NCBI RefSeq assembly: GCF_014490485.1
Contig: NZ_JACTVA010000007.1
Span: forward strand, 86,780-150,779
From: Teichococcus aerophilus
Lineage (GTDB): Bacteria > Pseudomonadota > Alphaproteobacteria > Acetobacterales > Acetobacteraceae
Direction: 5' to 3'
DNA: 64,000 bases
Under the pieces are notes generated by a model, which saw nothing but the letters and a program-made list of their open reading frames with translations, ran no database searches and was not told the origin of the DNA. The position numbers and the translations under genes were made by a program. Each line of letters opens with the position of its first letter. Positions within the stretch are counted from its first letter, which is position 1. This document shows positions 7,867-18,309 of the stretch, piece after piece.

Positions 7867-10194
7867 TTACTCACGGACGACGTAGGTGTGGAAGCGGATA
7901 CGGCCGTCCTTCCCGGTCTCGCGGTACAGGCCCTGCACCTCGCTCTCGAAGCCAGGGAAGCGGTTGCAGGCGGCCTCGAAGGCCTTCAGGTAGTCCACCA
8001 TCGGCCGCGCCCGCTCACCCAGCCGCTCGCCGGGGATGACGGTGGCGATGCCGGGCGGATAGACCAGCCACAGCGTGGCGGCGATGCGCCCAGCCGTTTC
8101 CTCCAGCGGCACGTAGTCCACCTTGTTGCGGACCAGGGCGCGCACCGCCTCGTTCGGCGGCATCGCCATTTCGGGGAAATGCGCCTGCTGGAACTGGGCG
8201 GATTGCAGGCGGCTGATGCCGGCCTCGCGGTAGAAAGAATGCATCTCGGCACACAGGTCGCGCAGCCGGGCGCGGCCATAGCGCTCGGGCTGGCGGGCGA
8301 CGAAGCTGGGCAGCACCTCGTCCAGTGGCGCGTTATTGTCGTGCAGTTTCTTGAAGGTGATCAGGTGCGCCAGCAGCGTTCCCGCCTTGCTGCTCTCCAC
8401 GCCCGGCGTCAGCAGGAACAGCAGGCTGTTGAGGTCATTCTTCTCCGGCACGATGCGGTTCTGCCGCAGATAGGCGGCGACCACCGGGGCCGGCACGCCA
8501 TGCGCGGCGTAGTCGCCATCGGCGAAGCCCGGGGTCAGCAGCGTCAGCTTGTTCGGGTCGGTGATGGCCCAGTCCGCTGGATTGGTGCCGAAGCCGTGCC
8601 ACTCGGCATCCGGCGTCAGTGCCCAATGCGCCGGGTCGCTTGCCAGTGCATCGGTCTGCGCGTCCTCCCACGCCATCTCGACGCCGCCGAGCTGCACGGT
8701 CTTCGGCACGAAAGGTTCGAAGAACCAGCGCTTCGCCGGGTCGGGGTCGTTGGCGAATTCGCGCTGCGTCAGCCGCAGCTTCTTGCGCAGCTCGATGCCG
8801 AGGCGGACGGTGTCGTCCCACAGCACCTCGCCCGAGCGGCCCTTCATCATCTGCGCGCCGACATCGAGCGAGGCGAACAGCGGATAGAACGGGCTGGTCG
8901 AGGCGTGCAGCAGGAACATCTCGTTGAAGCGGCGGTGGCCGACGCGCCGCTCCTGCTCGCCCAGGTGGCTGTCCTTCACATGGATTTGCGAGGCCTGGGA
9001 GAAGCTGGCGAGCTGCTTGTGCGTGCTCTGCGTGACGATGATGCCGGGGCTGTCCGGCCCCAGCTGCTCCAGCCCCATGCCGAAGCGGCCGCGGAACAGC
9101 GGATGGAACTTCATGAAGCCGGCCCAGGCCTCGTCGAACAGGATGTAGTCGCAGAGATGGCCGATGCGGGCGATGATCTGCTCCGCCGAGTGGATGGTGC
9201 CGTCATAGGTGCATTGCTCGACCACCGCGGCGCGGAAGGGGCGGGGGCGCTGCCAGGCCTCCTTGTCCTTCACCAGCGGGTTGTCGCGGATGGCGGCGCG
9301 CAGCCGCGCCTCGTCCAGCGCACCGGCCTGCATAGGGCCGATCAGACCATGCGGGTTGCGCGCCGTCTCGATGAAGACCGGGATGGCCTCGCCCAGGAAC
9401 AGCGCGCCGTGATGCGCGGCCTTGTGGTTGTTGCGGTCGAACAGCACCAGATCGCCTTCGGCCAGCAGAGCCTGCAACGCGATCTTGTTGGAGGTGGAGG
9501 TGCCGTTGAGGACGAAATAGGTGCGCTCTGCGCCGAAGATCTCGGCGGCTTCCTGCTGCGCACGCAGCGCGGGGCCTTCATGCGTCAGCAGGTCCCCCAT
9601 CTCCAGCACCGAGTTGTCCAGGTCGTCGCGGAACACCGCCTGGCCCAGATGCTCGACGAAGATGCGCCCCACCGGGCTGCGGCTGTAGAACATGCCGCCG
9701 TTGTGCCCAGGACAGGTCCAGAGCTGGTTGCCCTGCTCGGCATAGTCCACCAGGGCGCCGAAGAAGGGGGTCTTCAGCGTCTCGGCATATTGCCGCAGTT
9801 TGGAGACGAGGTTGCGGGCGATGAAGTCCGGCGTCTCCTCCGCCAGGAAGACGAAGCCGTCCACGTCGTCCAGCACCTCGACGGGGATGTCCTCCAGGCG
9901 CTGGCGGCGCACCAGCAGGATGACCGGAACGTCCAGCCCACGCTTGCGCACCAGGGCGATCAGCGCGGCGGCACGGCCTTGCAGCCCCTTCTTGCCCCAG
10001 TCGACGACGATGCAGCCGATGGCGGCATCCGTCCGCACCACCAGCTCCGCATCGTCATCCCGCCGGGCGCGGGTGACGGCGTAGCCCATGCCCTCGATCT
10101 CGGCGAGGATCTGGCTGAGACGGGCACCTTCCAGATCGGCTTCGTCGAAGCCGGGGGCGCAGATGAGGAACTTGAAGCGGCGGCCGTATTCCAT
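7867..10194 (-). CDS. Orn/Lys/Arg decarboxylase, fold type I
   Basis: A 775-residue PLP-dependent basic amino acid decarboxylase of the large bacterial kind: N-terminal response-regulator-like wing domain (about 1-130), PLP core with Schiff-base Lys393 in STHKQLASFSQAS, and the C-terminal domain. Length matches ornithine, lysine and arginine decarboxylases (710-780). It removes CO2 from the amino acid to give putrescine, cadaverine or agmatine, either for polyamine supply or acid resistance. Substrate cannot be fixed by reading alone. No antiporter gene is adjacent, which argues mildly for a biosynthetic role. AGGA precedes the ATG. Confidence 0.88.
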   Translation of the reverse strand: MEYGRRFKFLICAPGFDEADLEGARLSQILAEIEGMGYAVTRARRDDDAELVVRTDAAIGCIVVDWGKKGLQGRAAALIALVRKRGLDVPVILLVRRQRLEDIPVEVLDDVDGFVFLAEETPDFIARNLVSKLRQYAETLKTPFFGALVDYAEQGNQLWTCPGHNGGMFYSRSPVGRIFVEHLGQAVFRDDLDNSVLEMGDLLTHEGPALRAQQEAAEIFGAERTYFVLNGTSTSNKIALQALLAEGDLVLFDRNNHKAAHHGALFLGEAIPVFIETARNPHGLIGPMQAGALDEARLRAAIRDNPLVKDKEAWQRPRPFRAAVVEQCTYDGTIHSAEQIIARIGHLCDYILFDEAWAGFMKFHPLFRGRFGMGLEQLGPDSPGIIVTQSTHKQLASFSQASQIHVKDSHLGEQERRVGHRRFNEMFLLHASTSPFYPLFASLDVGAQMMKGRSGEVLWDDTVRLGIELRKKLRLTQREFANDPDPAKRWFFEPFVPKTVQLGGVEMAWEDAQTDALASDPAHWALTPDAEWHGFGTNPADWAITDPNKLTLLTPGFADGDYAAHGVPAPVVAAYLRQNRIVPEKNDLNSLLFLLTPGVESSKAGTLLAHLITFKKLHDNNAPLDEVLPSFVARQPERYGRARLRDLCAEMHSFYREAGISRLQSAQFQQAHFPEMAMPPNEAVRALVRNKVDYVPLEETAGRIAATLWLVYPPGIATVIPGERLGERARPMVDYLKAFEAACNRFPGFESEVQGLYRETGKDGRIRFHTYVVRE

Positions 10195-10266
10195 GTCGCG
10201 CGTCCTGCGCCATCCGCGTGCCTGCGTCTAGCGCCTTAAAATGACAAGATGTCGCCGGCGGCGCCG

Positions 10267-11190
10267 CTACTCGTTCAGTCCCTTGCCCGGGTACGGGTGC
10301 TCCCGCATCCAGTGCTGGGCGATGTCGATGCGGCGCGTCACCCACACATCCGCGTGCTTCTGGATATGGTCCAGCAGCCTTGCCAGACCGGCGGCGCGGG
10401 CGGGGTGGCCGATCAGCCGCATATGCAGGCCGACCGACATCATCTTCGGCGTGCGCGCGCCCTCCGCATACAGCGTATCGAACGCATCGCGGATGAAGGA
10501 GAACCACTGGTCGGAGGTCCCGACCGCGCCGTTATACTTCCCGTCGTTGTTGGTCAGGCTGTAGGGGATGACGAGATGCGGCTTGTCCTGCACCGTCAGC
10601 CACCAGGGCAGTTCGTCGGCATAGGAATCGCTGTCGTACAGGAAGCCGCCTTCCTCGGCCACGAGGCGGCGGGTGTTCACGCTGGGCCCATAGCGGCAGT
10701 ACCAACCCAACGGCCGGCTGCCGATGGTGCGCTGGAGCGATTCCACCGCCCGGCGGATATGCTCGCGCTCCTCCGCCTCCGACAGCTCGAAATGCTTGAT
10801 CCAGCGCCAGCCATGGCAACACACGTCGAAGCCGCTCTGCCGGATGGCGGCGGCGGCCTCGGGGTTCCGCTCCAGTGCCAGGGCGCAGCCGAAGATGGTC
10901 AATGGCAGGCCGCGTTCCTGGAACATGCGCAGCAGCCGCCAGAAGCCGACGCGGCTGCCATATTCGAACATGCCCTCCGCCGCCAGGTCGCGCCCCTTGC
11001 CGATCTGGCTCATCGGGTGGCCCTCGGTCAGTCCCGATTCGGAATAGCCCTCGCCATCCTGCACGGAGGGCTCGGAACCCTCCTCGTAGTTCATGACGAA
11101 ATTCACCGCGAGGCGGGCGCCGCCGGGCCAGCGCGGATCGGGTGGGTTGGCGCCGTAGCCGATGAAGTCCCGCTTCACCTCGTAGGTCAT
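10267..11190 (-). CDS. puuE: Putative allantoinase PuuE (polysaccharide deacetylase fold)
   Basis: A 307-residue NodB-fold protein with hallmarks of the PuuE group: start [28 protein letters not shown], the motif [10 protein letters not shown] and the SYADELP...NDGKY segments. PuuE-type enzymes hydrolyse allantoin to allantoate without the bound metal used by classical allantoinases. No uricase, OHCU decarboxylase or allantoicase gene is next to it, so its purine role here rests on family likeness only. The ATG has GGAG 9 nt upstream; the longer frame to 11391 is antisense to the glpK leader. Confidence 0.85.
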   Translation of the reverse strand: MTYEVKRDFIGYGANPPDPRWPGGARLAVNFVMNYEEGSEPSVQDGEGYSESGLTEGHPMSQIGKGRDLAAEGMFEYGSRVGFWRLLRMFQERGLPLTIFGCALALERNPEAAAAIRQSGFDVCCHGWRWIKHFELSEAEEREHIRRAVESLQRTIGSRPLGWYCRYGPSVNTRRLVAEEGGFLYDSDSYADELPWWLTVQDKPHLVIPYSLTNNDGKYNGAVGTSDQWFSFIRDAFDTLYAEGARTPKMMSVGLHMRLIGHPARAAGLARLLDHIQKHADVWVTRRIDIAQHWMREHPYPGKGLNE

Positions 11191-11389
11191 GCAGCACGTC
11201 TCCGCTGGGGGTGGGCGCATTCTTCGGCCGATCATGCACGCGCAGCCGCCGGGGTCAAAGCGAGCCGCCGGCTTTACCGCCCGCGCCGCCGCCGGCACTC
11301 TACCGGGCAGTAGTGGGAGGAAGGTCCGATGCACCTGCCAGGCCAGGGACGAAACCGCGCGGGCGAGATATCGCAGCGTGGCTGAGGCC

Positions 11390-12859
11390 ATGCATGTCCT
11401 GGCAATCGATCAGGGCACCACCTCCACCCGCGCCATCGTCTTCGATGCCAGCCGCCGGCCGGTGGCCACGTCGCGCCGAGAATTCGCACAGCACTACCCC
11501 GCGCATGGGTGGGTGGAACACGATGCGGAGGATATCTGGCGCGACGTCCTCTCCACCGCGCGCGACGCCCTGGCGCAGGCGGCCGTGCCGGTGCGCGGCA
11601 TCGGCATCGCCAACCAGCGCGAAACCGTGGTGGTGTGGGACAAGGCGACCGGCGCGCCGGTCCACCGCGCCATCGTCTGGCAGGATCGCCGCACCGCCGA
11701 TGCCTGCGCGACATTCCGTACGGATGGCGCGGAAGAACTGGTGCGCGCCCGCACCGGCCTGTTGCTGGACCCGTATTTCTCCGCGACCAAGCTGGCCTGG
11801 ATTCTGGACAACGTAGCTGGCGCCCGGCGACGCGCCGAGCGCGGCGAGATCCTGTTCGGCACCATCGACTGCTTCCTGCTCTGGCGCCTGACCGGCGGGC
11901 GGGTGCACGCCACGGACGCCACCAACGCCGCCCGCACGCTGTTGTTCGACATCCACCGCGGCTGCTGGGACGAGGATCTGCTGCGGCTATTTCGCATTCC
12001 CGCCGCCATGCTGCCGGAGGTGCGGGACAATGCCGGAAGCTTCGGCGAAACCGCGCCCGGATTGTTCGGGACGGCGCTGCCGATCACCGGCATGGCGGGG
12101 GACCAGCAGGCAGCGCTGGTGGGGCAGGGGTGCTTCCGCCCCGGCATGGTGAAATCCACCTACGGCACCGGCTGCTTCGCACTGATGAATACCGGCACGC
12201 AGGCATTGCCATCGCAGCACCGCCTGCTGACGACCATCGCGTACCGGCTCGAAGGGCGTACGGCCTATGCGCTGGAAGGCGCCATCTTCACCGCCGGTGC
12301 CGCCATCAAGTGGCTGCGGGACGGGCTGGGCCTGATCACCCACGCATCCCAGACCGACGACATGGCGACGCGGGTGCCGGACCACCACGGCGTCTACATG
12401 GTGCCCGGCTTCGTCGGCCTCGGCGCGCCGCATTGGGACCCGGAGGCACGCGGCCTGATCTGCGGCCTGACGCTGGACGCGACGGCGGCGCATATCGCCC
12501 GCGCCGCGTTGGAATCCGTTGCCTACCAGACGCACGACCTGGTGCAGGCGATGGCCGCCGATGGCGGCGGCGCGCCGCTGGCCATCCGCGTCGATGGCGG
12601 CATGGCGGCGAATGACTGGTTCTGCCAGTTCCTGGCTGACATGCTGGAGACGGTGGTGGAGCGCCCCGCCTTCCTGGAGACGACGGCGCTGGGCGCGGCG
12701 GTGCTGGCCGGGCTGGGCAGCGGCCTGTACCGGGACGCCGAGGCGGCGAAAGCCGGCGACGACCTGCGGCGCTTCACGCCGCGAACGGATGATGCACGCC
12801 GCCGCCGCCTGCTGGAGGGCTGGCGGGATGCGCTGCGGCGGACGCTGACGAAAGCCTGA
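11390..12859 (+). CDS. glpK: Glycerol kinase
   Basis: A 489-residue FGGY-family kinase, the usual length of GlpK. Diagnostic segments are [15 protein letters not shown] at the N-terminus, [14 protein letters not shown], the [13 protein letters not shown] loop and [14 protein letters not shown]. It phosphorylates glycerol to sn-glycerol 3-phosphate in the cytoplasm. No glpF, glpD or glpR is adjacent, so the rest of the pathway lies elsewhere. The ATG at 11390 gives the family N-terminus; a GTG 12 nt earlier is an alternative. Only 17 nt separate its stop from the convergent hybrid kinase gene. Confidence 0.93.
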   Translation: MHVLAIDQGTTSTRAIVFDASRRPVATSRREFAQHYPAHGWVEHDAEDIWRDVLSTARDALAQAAVPVRGIGIANQRETVVVWDKATGAPVHRAIVWQDRRTADACATFRTDGAEELVRARTGLLLDPYFSATKLAWILDNVAGARRRAERGEILFGTIDCFLLWRLTGGRVHATDATNAARTLLFDIHRGCWDEDLLRLFRIPAAMLPEVRDNAGSFGETAPGLFGTALPITGMAGDQQAALVGQGCFRPGMVKSTYGTGCFALMNTGTQALPSQHRLLTTIAYRLEGRTAYALEGAIFTAGAAIKWLRDGLGLITHASQTDDMATRVPDHHGVYMVPGFVGLGAPHWDPEARGLICGLTLDATAAHIARAALESVAYQTHDLVQAMAADGGGAPLAIRVDGGMAANDWFCQFLADMLETVVERPAFLETTALGAAVLAGLGSGLYRDAEAAKAGDDLRRFTPRTDDARRRRLLEGWRDALRRTLTKA

Positions 12860-12876
12860 GGCGGGGGCGCGTCCTT

Positions 12877-14982
12877 TCAGCCCTGCATCATCGGCTGGGC
12901 GCCGGCGACGGTGCCGTTGATGGCCTCGTCCAGCTCCTCGGCGTCGTAGGGCTTGCGCAGCAGCGGCAGCTTCGCCATCGCCATGCGCTCGGGCGAGGCC
13001 TCGTAGCCGCTGGTCAGCAGCACCGGCAGCTGCGGCCATTGCCGCTTGGCGGTCAGCGCCAGGCTCAGCCCGTCGCCGCCATCGGCCAGCATGATGTCGG
13101 TGAACATCAGGTCGATCTTGCCACGGTGCAGCGTCTCCATCGCCTCGCCGGTATTGCGCGCCTGCTCCACCTGATGGCCCAGCTTGCGCAGCACCTGCAC
13201 CGCCATGTCGCAGACCTCCGGGTCATCCTCCACCACCAGCCCGCGCAGCGAGCGTTCGGCACCGGGGAAGGCGCCGGTCCGGGGGCGCGAGGTGCCGCTG
13301 CTGGCGGAGCCCGCGGCGGGCAGTAGCAGCCGGATGGTGGTCCCCCGGCCGAGCGTGCTTTCCACCCGCGCGGCGCCACCCGATTGCTTGGCGAAACCAT
13401 AGACCTGCGGCAGGCCGAGCCCGGTGCCTTGCCCGGCCGGCTTTGTGGTGAAGAACGGCTCGAAGATACGGCCCTGCGTCTGCTCGGACATCCCTTCGCC
13501 GGTATCGGTGACGCTGATCTCCACGAAGGGACCGGTCAGCCCATCCGCATCCTGCCCCGGCGCCAGATGCACATGCCGGGCGGCGACGGTCAGCGTACCG
13601 GCCTCCGGCATGGCATCGCGCGCGTTCAGGCACAGGTTCAGCAACGCCAGCTCCAGTTCCCCCCGGTCCACCATCGCGGCGGTGCCGGGGGTGGCCTGCG
13701 CCACCACGTCGATATCCGGGCGCAGGGAGGGCTTCAGCAACGCCGCCATCTCGGTCAGCCAGCTCTCCATGTCCAGCGCTTCCGGCTTCAGGGTCTGCCG
13801 CCGGGCGAAGCTGAGCAGGCGGCGGATCAGCTTGGCGCCACGCCGCGCCGCCTGCTCGATGCTGGCGGTCAGGCTGGCGCGCTCTTCCTCCGACTGGCTG
13901 CGGGAGATGACGGAGAGGCCGCTGATAATGATGGCCAGCAGGTTGTTGAAGTCATGCGCGACGCCGCCGGTCAGCTGGCCCAGCGCCTCCAGCTTCATCG
14001 CCTGGAACATCCGCACCTGCGCGGCTTCGCGTTCTGCCATCGCGGTGCGGATCTGCTCGCGCAGGGTCTCGTTATGCCCGGCAAGCGTCAGCTCCGCCAA
14101 TTTTCGCTCGGTCACATCCAGCGTCAGGCCGACAAGCTGGTGCGGCTGGCCTTGCTCGTTCAGCAGCAGCCTGCCTCGGGCGGCCAGCCAGCGTTCCTGC
14201 CCACCCGCGCGCTGTACGCGGTACTCGGCGGCGAAGTCGGGCACGTCGTGCTCCAGGCAATCCAGCAAGGCACGCTCGACCGCCACGCGGTCATCCGGGT
14301 AAATACTGTCCAGCCACGCCTGGCCGGACGCCTTGCCCCTGTCGCCGGAGATGCCGTGCATGCCTGCGAAGTCCTCCGACCATGCGAAGGAATCGCGCCG
14401 TCCATCCCAATCCCACGCGACGGCCGAGGCCACGCTCTGCGCCAGCCGCAACCGCTGCTCGCTCAGCCGCAGGGCCTCGTTCGCGCATTGCAACTCGGCG
14501 GTCCGTTCGGCGACGCGGGCATCGAGCTCCTGGTTCGCCAGGGTCAGGGCACTGTTGGTGTCCTCCAGCTCCTCCGCCAGCACTTGCATCTCTTCAAGCG
14601 CGACGCGAAGTTCTTCCTCATTCGCCTCAAGCTCGGTCAGCCGGGTCGTTTCCTGCAGCAACCTGGAACTTGTCGGGCTGAGCCGTCCACGCAGCGCCTC
14701 GATGGCCTCCCGGTTCTCTCGCTGCAACTGGCTCCGCAGCCGCGCTTGTTCCTGTTGGGAAGCCGCAAGTTGCTGCACCAGCTCCTGCCGCTCCAGCGAT
14801 AGCAGGTCCACCTGGCTATGCTGTTCTTCAAGAGCAACCCGAAGTTGTTCGTTCTCGTCTTCGAGCCGCCGCAACGCTTCGGCCTCTGGTGACCTTCTGG
14901 ATGACAAATGTCCTGCTCCGACCAACGCGTGACACCGTGAGGAGAAGGAGGGGGAATGGGCCCTGGTGTTCCCCAGTGTCAT
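12877..14982 (-). CDS. Hybrid sensor histidine kinase with coiled coil, PAS and receiver
   Basis: A 701-residue soluble hybrid kinase with no membrane segment: a long coiled coil (about 30-170), a PAS/PAC domain (about 180-295), HisKA with His343 in GGVAHDFNNLL, HATPase_c with TGEGM and GTGLGL boxes, and a C-terminal receiver with Asp629 in FTDIML. An in-frame TTG at 14907, preceded by GCAGGA, gives a start about 25 residues later and may be the true one. It is divergent from the CheB-type gene about 75 nt away. Coiled coil, PAS and CheB/CheR neighbours suggest an intracellular signalling complex, stimulus unknown. Confidence 0.88.
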   Translation of the reverse strand: MTLGNTRAHSPSFSSRCHALVGAGHLSSRRSPEAEALRRLEDENEQLRVALEEQHSQVDLLSLERQELVQQLAASQQEQARLRSQLQRENREAIEALRGRLSPTSSRLLQETTRLTELEANEEELRVALEEMQVLAEELEDTNSALTLANQELDARVAERTAELQCANEALRLSEQRLRLAQSVASAVAWDWDGRRDSFAWSEDFAGMHGISGDRGKASGQAWLDSIYPDDRVAVERALLDCLEHDVPDFAAEYRVQRAGGQERWLAARGRLLLNEQGQPHQLVGLTLDVTERKLAELTLAGHNETLREQIRTAMAEREAAQVRMFQAMKLEALGQLTGGVAHDFNNLLAIIISGLSVISRSQSEEERASLTASIEQAARRGAKLIRRLLSFARRQTLKPEALDMESWLTEMAALLKPSLRPDIDVVAQATPGTAAMVDRGELELALLNLCLNARDAMPEAGTLTVAARHVHLAPGQDADGLTGPFVEISVTDTGEGMSEQTQGRIFEPFFTTKPAGQGTGLGLPQVYGFAKQSGGAARVESTLGRGTTIRLLLPAAGSASSGTSRPRTGAFPGAERSLRGLVVEDDPEVCDMAVQVLRKLGHQVEQARNTGEAMETLHRGKIDLMFTDIMLADGGDGLSLALTAKRQWPQLPVLLTSGYEASPERMAMAKLPLLRKPYDAEELDEAINGTVAGAQPMMQG

Positions 14983-15057
14983 CCATGTAACAATGGCGAT
15001 GGGAAGATACGCTATTTGTCAAGTTTCACATCTCCGTGATGAGGGGGGGGGGTAGGT

Positions 15058-16065
15058 TTGGTTGATCGCATCATCGTGGTAGGCGCCTCGGCTGGCGGTT
15101 TGACCGCCTTGAAAGCCTTATGCGCCGGGCTTCCAGCCGATCTGCCGGCCGCCGTGCTGATCGTCCAGCACATCGTCGCCACGGCACGCAGCGTGTTGCC
15201 GGAATTGCTGACGCGAGCTGGGCCTTTACCGGCCGCACATGGCGTGGATGGCGAGCGAATCGAAGCCGGGCGCATCTATGTCGCGCCGCCGGACCGCCAC
15301 ATGATGCTGGATGATGGCGGGCGGATCATGCTGCGCCGTGGTCCTGTCGAGAACCGCACCCGGCCGGCCATCGATGCGCTGTTCCGCTCGGGCGCCGTTT
15401 ATTACGGCTCACGCTGCTACGGCGCCGTGCTGTCGGGCCTGTTGGATGACGGCACGGCCGGGCTGGTCGCCATCAAGCGCTGCGGCGGCACCAGCATCGT
15501 GCAGGACCCTGAGGAAGCCAGCTGGCCCGACATGCCGCGCAACGCGCTGATCGGCGATAGCATCGACCACTGCGTCACCATCGCCGACATGGCCGAATTG
15601 CTGCCCCGCCTGGTGCGGGAACCCAGCGCCACCAACGTGCCGCCGCCGCCGGACCTGGTGGCGGAGTACCGCATTTCACAGCAGGAGGTCCCACCGATGA
15701 GCGAGAAGGCGACGATCCTGGGCTCGCCCAGCCCGTTCAGCTGCCCGCAATGCGGCGGCGTCCTCAACGAGCTGCACAGCGACAAGCTGCCACGGTTTCG
15801 CTGCCAGATCGGCCACGCCTATGGTGGGGAAACACTCGCCGCCGCGCAGGTGGACTTGCTGGAGGAAGCGATGGCGACCGCGCTGCGCACGCACCGGGAG
15901 CGTGTGGTGCTGTTCCGCCGCATGCAGGAAAGCGCCCAGGCCCGCGGCTACGCCCACGCCGCGACGCGGTGGGAGAAAGCCGCCGGCGAGGCGGAGCGCT
16001 CCAGCGATGTGCTGAACGCCGCGCTCAACAGCCTGCGGCTGGCACCGGAGGAAGTGAAGGACTAG
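15058..16065 (+). CDS. CheB-type methylesterase without receiver, C-terminal zinc-ribbon-like motif
   Basis: A 335-residue protein beginning directly with the CheB catalytic domain: catalytic Ser11 in VGASAGG, His38 in IVQHIV and Asp131 in LLDDGTAG. It lacks the N-terminal receiver that normally gates CheB. The C-terminal third carries C229-x2-C232 and C249-x3-H253, a possible metal site, then a helical tail. CheB removes methyl groups from chemoreceptor glutamates; with no chemoreceptor, CheA or flagellar gene nearby, this copy probably serves the adjacent kinase or CheR-PAS protein. Start is TTG after a GAGGGGGG purine run. Confidence 0.88.
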   Translation: MVDRIIVVGASAGGLTALKALCAGLPADLPAAVLIVQHIVATARSVLPELLTRAGPLPAAHGVDGERIEAGRIYVAPPDRHMMLDDGGRIMLRRGPVENRTRPAIDALFRSGAVYYGSRCYGAVLSGLLDDGTAGLVAIKRCGGTSIVQDPEEASWPDMPRNALIGDSIDHCVTIADMAELLPRLVREPSATNVPPPPDLVAEYRISQQEVPPMSEKATILGSPSPFSCPQCGGVLNELHSDKLPRFRCQIGHAYGGETLAAAQVDLLEEAMATALRTHRERVVLFRRMQESAQARGYAHAATRWEKAAGEAERSSDVLNAALNSLRLAPEEVKD

Positions 16066-16074
16066 GCGGCGCGC

Positions 16075-18309
16075 TCAGGCGCCGACCTGCTCCCGCTCCG
16101 TCGTGTCATGCACGATGGCGAGTAGCATCGGCGGCGTCTCCTCGCCGAAATATTGCAGGCAGATCTCAGCTGGATAGGCACGATCCCGGCCCTGCAGCTT
16201 CGTCTCGAACACCACTTCGGACCGCGCGCCATCCAGCAAGGGTCGCACCAGCGCGCGCAGCGCTTCGGACGGCACGCTGGGCATCAGATGCGGCAGGCTC
16301 ATCTGCAGCAACTGGTGCGTGGCGTAGCCCAGCTTGTACTCGGCGCCCTTGTTCACGAGGGTGAAGCGCAGGGTCTCGGGGTCCAGGAAATACACCTCGT
16401 TGAGGGATTCACCCATGATGCGGCCCAGGCGCTGCGCGAATTCCTCGTTCCGCACGGCCTCGGTCACGTCTTCCAGGATCACCACGGCGCCCTGGGGCTG
16501 GCGGTCCTCGTACAGCAGCGGAAAGATACGGGCGTTGCAGCAGATGGCGCGGCCACGGCGGTCCAGCCCATCGATACGCAGTTCAGCCTGCGCTTCCTCC
16601 CCGCCGATCACGGCCTGGATGCGGCTGCGCAGGGGTAACATCGGCAGGCCGATATCCAGCGACAGCAGGTTCTCGCCGACCACCTCCTCGCTGCGCAGGC
16701 CCCAGGCATTCTCGTTCCAGCGGTTCCAGGAGCGCAGCAGCATGGACTGACCCACCACCATGATGCCGACATCCATGCTGCGCAGGATGGATTCCGCATA
16801 GCGGCGGTACTCGGAGGATTCGATGGAATGGCGGCGCAGTTCCTCGTTCGCGCCCTCCATCTCCTCATTGGCGGAGCGGAGTTCCTCGTTCATCGTCTCC
16901 AGTTCTTCGTTCGTGGATTGGAGTTCCTCGTTGGTGGTCTCCAGTTCCTCGTTCGTCGACTGCAGCTCCTCGTTGGTGGTCTCCAACTCCTCGTTGGCCG
17001 ATTGCAGTTCCTCGATGGTGGTCTCAAGGCTCTCCTGCGCCGCTTCCAGCTCCTGCTGCAGCTGATACGTCTTGGTGGTGTCGGAGAAGGCGATCAGGGT
17101 CGCGAACTGTTCCTTGTCCTGGTGGAACAGCGGCGTCACCTCGATGGTCACGCGGATCGGGTCGGCGGGCGGGCGGTGGTATTCCTGGTGCTCGATGCGC
17201 AGGCTGCGGCTGAGGCGCTGCGCCTCATCGATCCGGCTGCGCAACTCGGCCGGGCGGTAGGAGACGGAGAGGTCCTGGAAGACCCGGCCGATATCGGCTT
17301 CCACCACGTCCAGCATCCGCCGCGCGGCCACGTTGGCGTAGATCAAGCGGCCATCCATGCCAACGGCCAGGTAGGCGATCTGTGCCGTGTCGGTAATGGC
17401 TTCCACCAGCTTCACCTGCTGCGGCTGGCGGGGCTGGCGGCTATCGGCCAGGGAAAGGCTGCCGCCGCTGCTGCGGCGCCATTCCTGCGGCAGCTTGCGG
17501 AACAGCCGGTGCTTCAGGTCCACCGGCTCGAACAGGCGGGAACGGGCCAGCTGCGTCTCGGCCTTGCCAAGGAACATGTAGCCGCCATCGACCAGCGCGT
17601 AATGCAGGCGCGGCAGCACGCTGTCCTGCGTCTCCGCCTCCAGGTAGATGAGCAGATTGCGGCAGACCAGCAGGTCGATGCGGGAGATCGGCGCGTCATG
17701 CACCACGTTGTGGCGGCCGAAGATGACGCATTTCCGCAGCTCGCGCTGGAAGACGAAGTGGTTGCCGGACCGCTCGAAATACCGCTCCAGCATCTCCGGC
17801 GGCAGGTTCTCGACATCGCGCGGGGTGTAGGTGGCGTGGCGCGCGGCGCGTAGCGCTTCCTCATCCAGGTCGGTCGCATAGACCTTCACCGTGTCGCAGA
17901 ACGCCTCGACGCCCAGCACCTCGGCGAAGGCCATGGCGACGCTGAACGGTTCCTCGCCGCTGGCGCAGCCGATGCTCCAGATGCGGATGGGCTGGTTGTT
18001 CTGCCGGCTGCGCTCCACGATCGCGGGCACGACCTCGTTCCGCAGCGCCGTCCAGGCCTCCTCGTCCCGGAAGAACGAGGTCACGTTGATCAGGACGGTG
18101 TTGAGCAGTTCGTTGAACTCGCGCGGGTCGGCTTCCAGCAGGCCATGATAGGTGGCGAAGCTGTCGCTACCGACTTCCTCCATCCGGCGCGTGACGCGGC
18201 GGCGCAGGCTGCTTTTCTTGTAGCCGCGGAAGTCGACCCCCCGGCTCTCCTGGATATAGCGAATCAGATTGGCGAAATCTGGTTCGACGATGTCGTTGCT
18301 GGAGCTCAC
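16075..18309 (-). CDS. CheR-type methyltransferase fused to heptad coiled coil and PAS domains
   Basis: A 744-residue fusion: CheR all-alpha N-domain and SAM-dependent methyltransferase (about 10-275; SIGCASGEEPFSVAM is the SAM loop, CRNLLIYL follows), a PAS (about 300-420), a regular coiled coil of NEELETT/NEELQST heptads (about 427-490), then two more PAS regions (about 500-740). Stand-alone CheR is near 280 residues, so over half is sensory or scaffold. Many proteobacteria fuse CheB, CheR, PAS and kinase in one chain; here they are three genes side by side. It is convergent with the CheB gene, 9 nt apart. It probably methylates a signalling partner rather than chemoreceptors. Confidence 0.9.
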   Translation of the reverse strand: MSSSNDIVEPDFANLIRYIQESRGVDFRGYKKSSLRRRVTRRMEEVGSDSFATYHGLLEADPREFNELLNTVLINVTSFFRDEEAWTALRNEVVPAIVERSRQNNQPIRIWSIGCASGEEPFSVAMAFAEVLGVEAFCDTVKVYATDLDEEALRAARHATYTPRDVENLPPEMLERYFERSGNHFVFQRELRKCVIFGRHNVVHDAPISRIDLLVCRNLLIYLEAETQDSVLPRLHYALVDGGYMFLGKAETQLARSRLFEPVDLKHRLFRKLPQEWRRSSGGSLSLADSRQPRQPQQVKLVEAITDTAQIAYLAVGMDGRLIYANVAARRMLDVVEADIGRVFQDLSVSYRPAELRSRIDEAQRLSRSLRIEHQEYHRPPADPIRVTIEVTPLFHQDKEQFATLIAFSDTTKTYQLQQELEAAQESLETTIEELQSANEELETTNEELQSTNEELETTNEELQSTNEELETMNEELRSANEEMEGANEELRRHSIESSEYRRYAESILRSMDVGIMVVGQSMLLRSWNRWNENAWGLRSEEVVGENLLSLDIGLPMLPLRSRIQAVIGGEEAQAELRIDGLDRRGRAICCNARIFPLLYEDRQPQGAVVILEDVTEAVRNEEFAQRLGRIMGESLNEVYFLDPETLRFTLVNKGAEYKLGYATHQLLQMSLPHLMPSVPSEALRALVRPLLDGARSEVVFETKLQGRDRAYPAEICLQYFGEETPPMLLAIVHDTTEREQVGA

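Noticed and set aside
7888..10239. 783-codon frame antisense to the decarboxylase
   Set aside because: The minus strand encodes a full-length decarboxylase with its PLP lysine; the antisense has no domain and arises from low stop-codon frequency.
16860..17010. Regular repeats that could suggest a CRISPR array
   Set aside because: The 42-nt periodicity encodes heptads in frame within the CheR-PAS gene; there are no unique spacers and no cas genes. No CRISPR array was seen anywhere.
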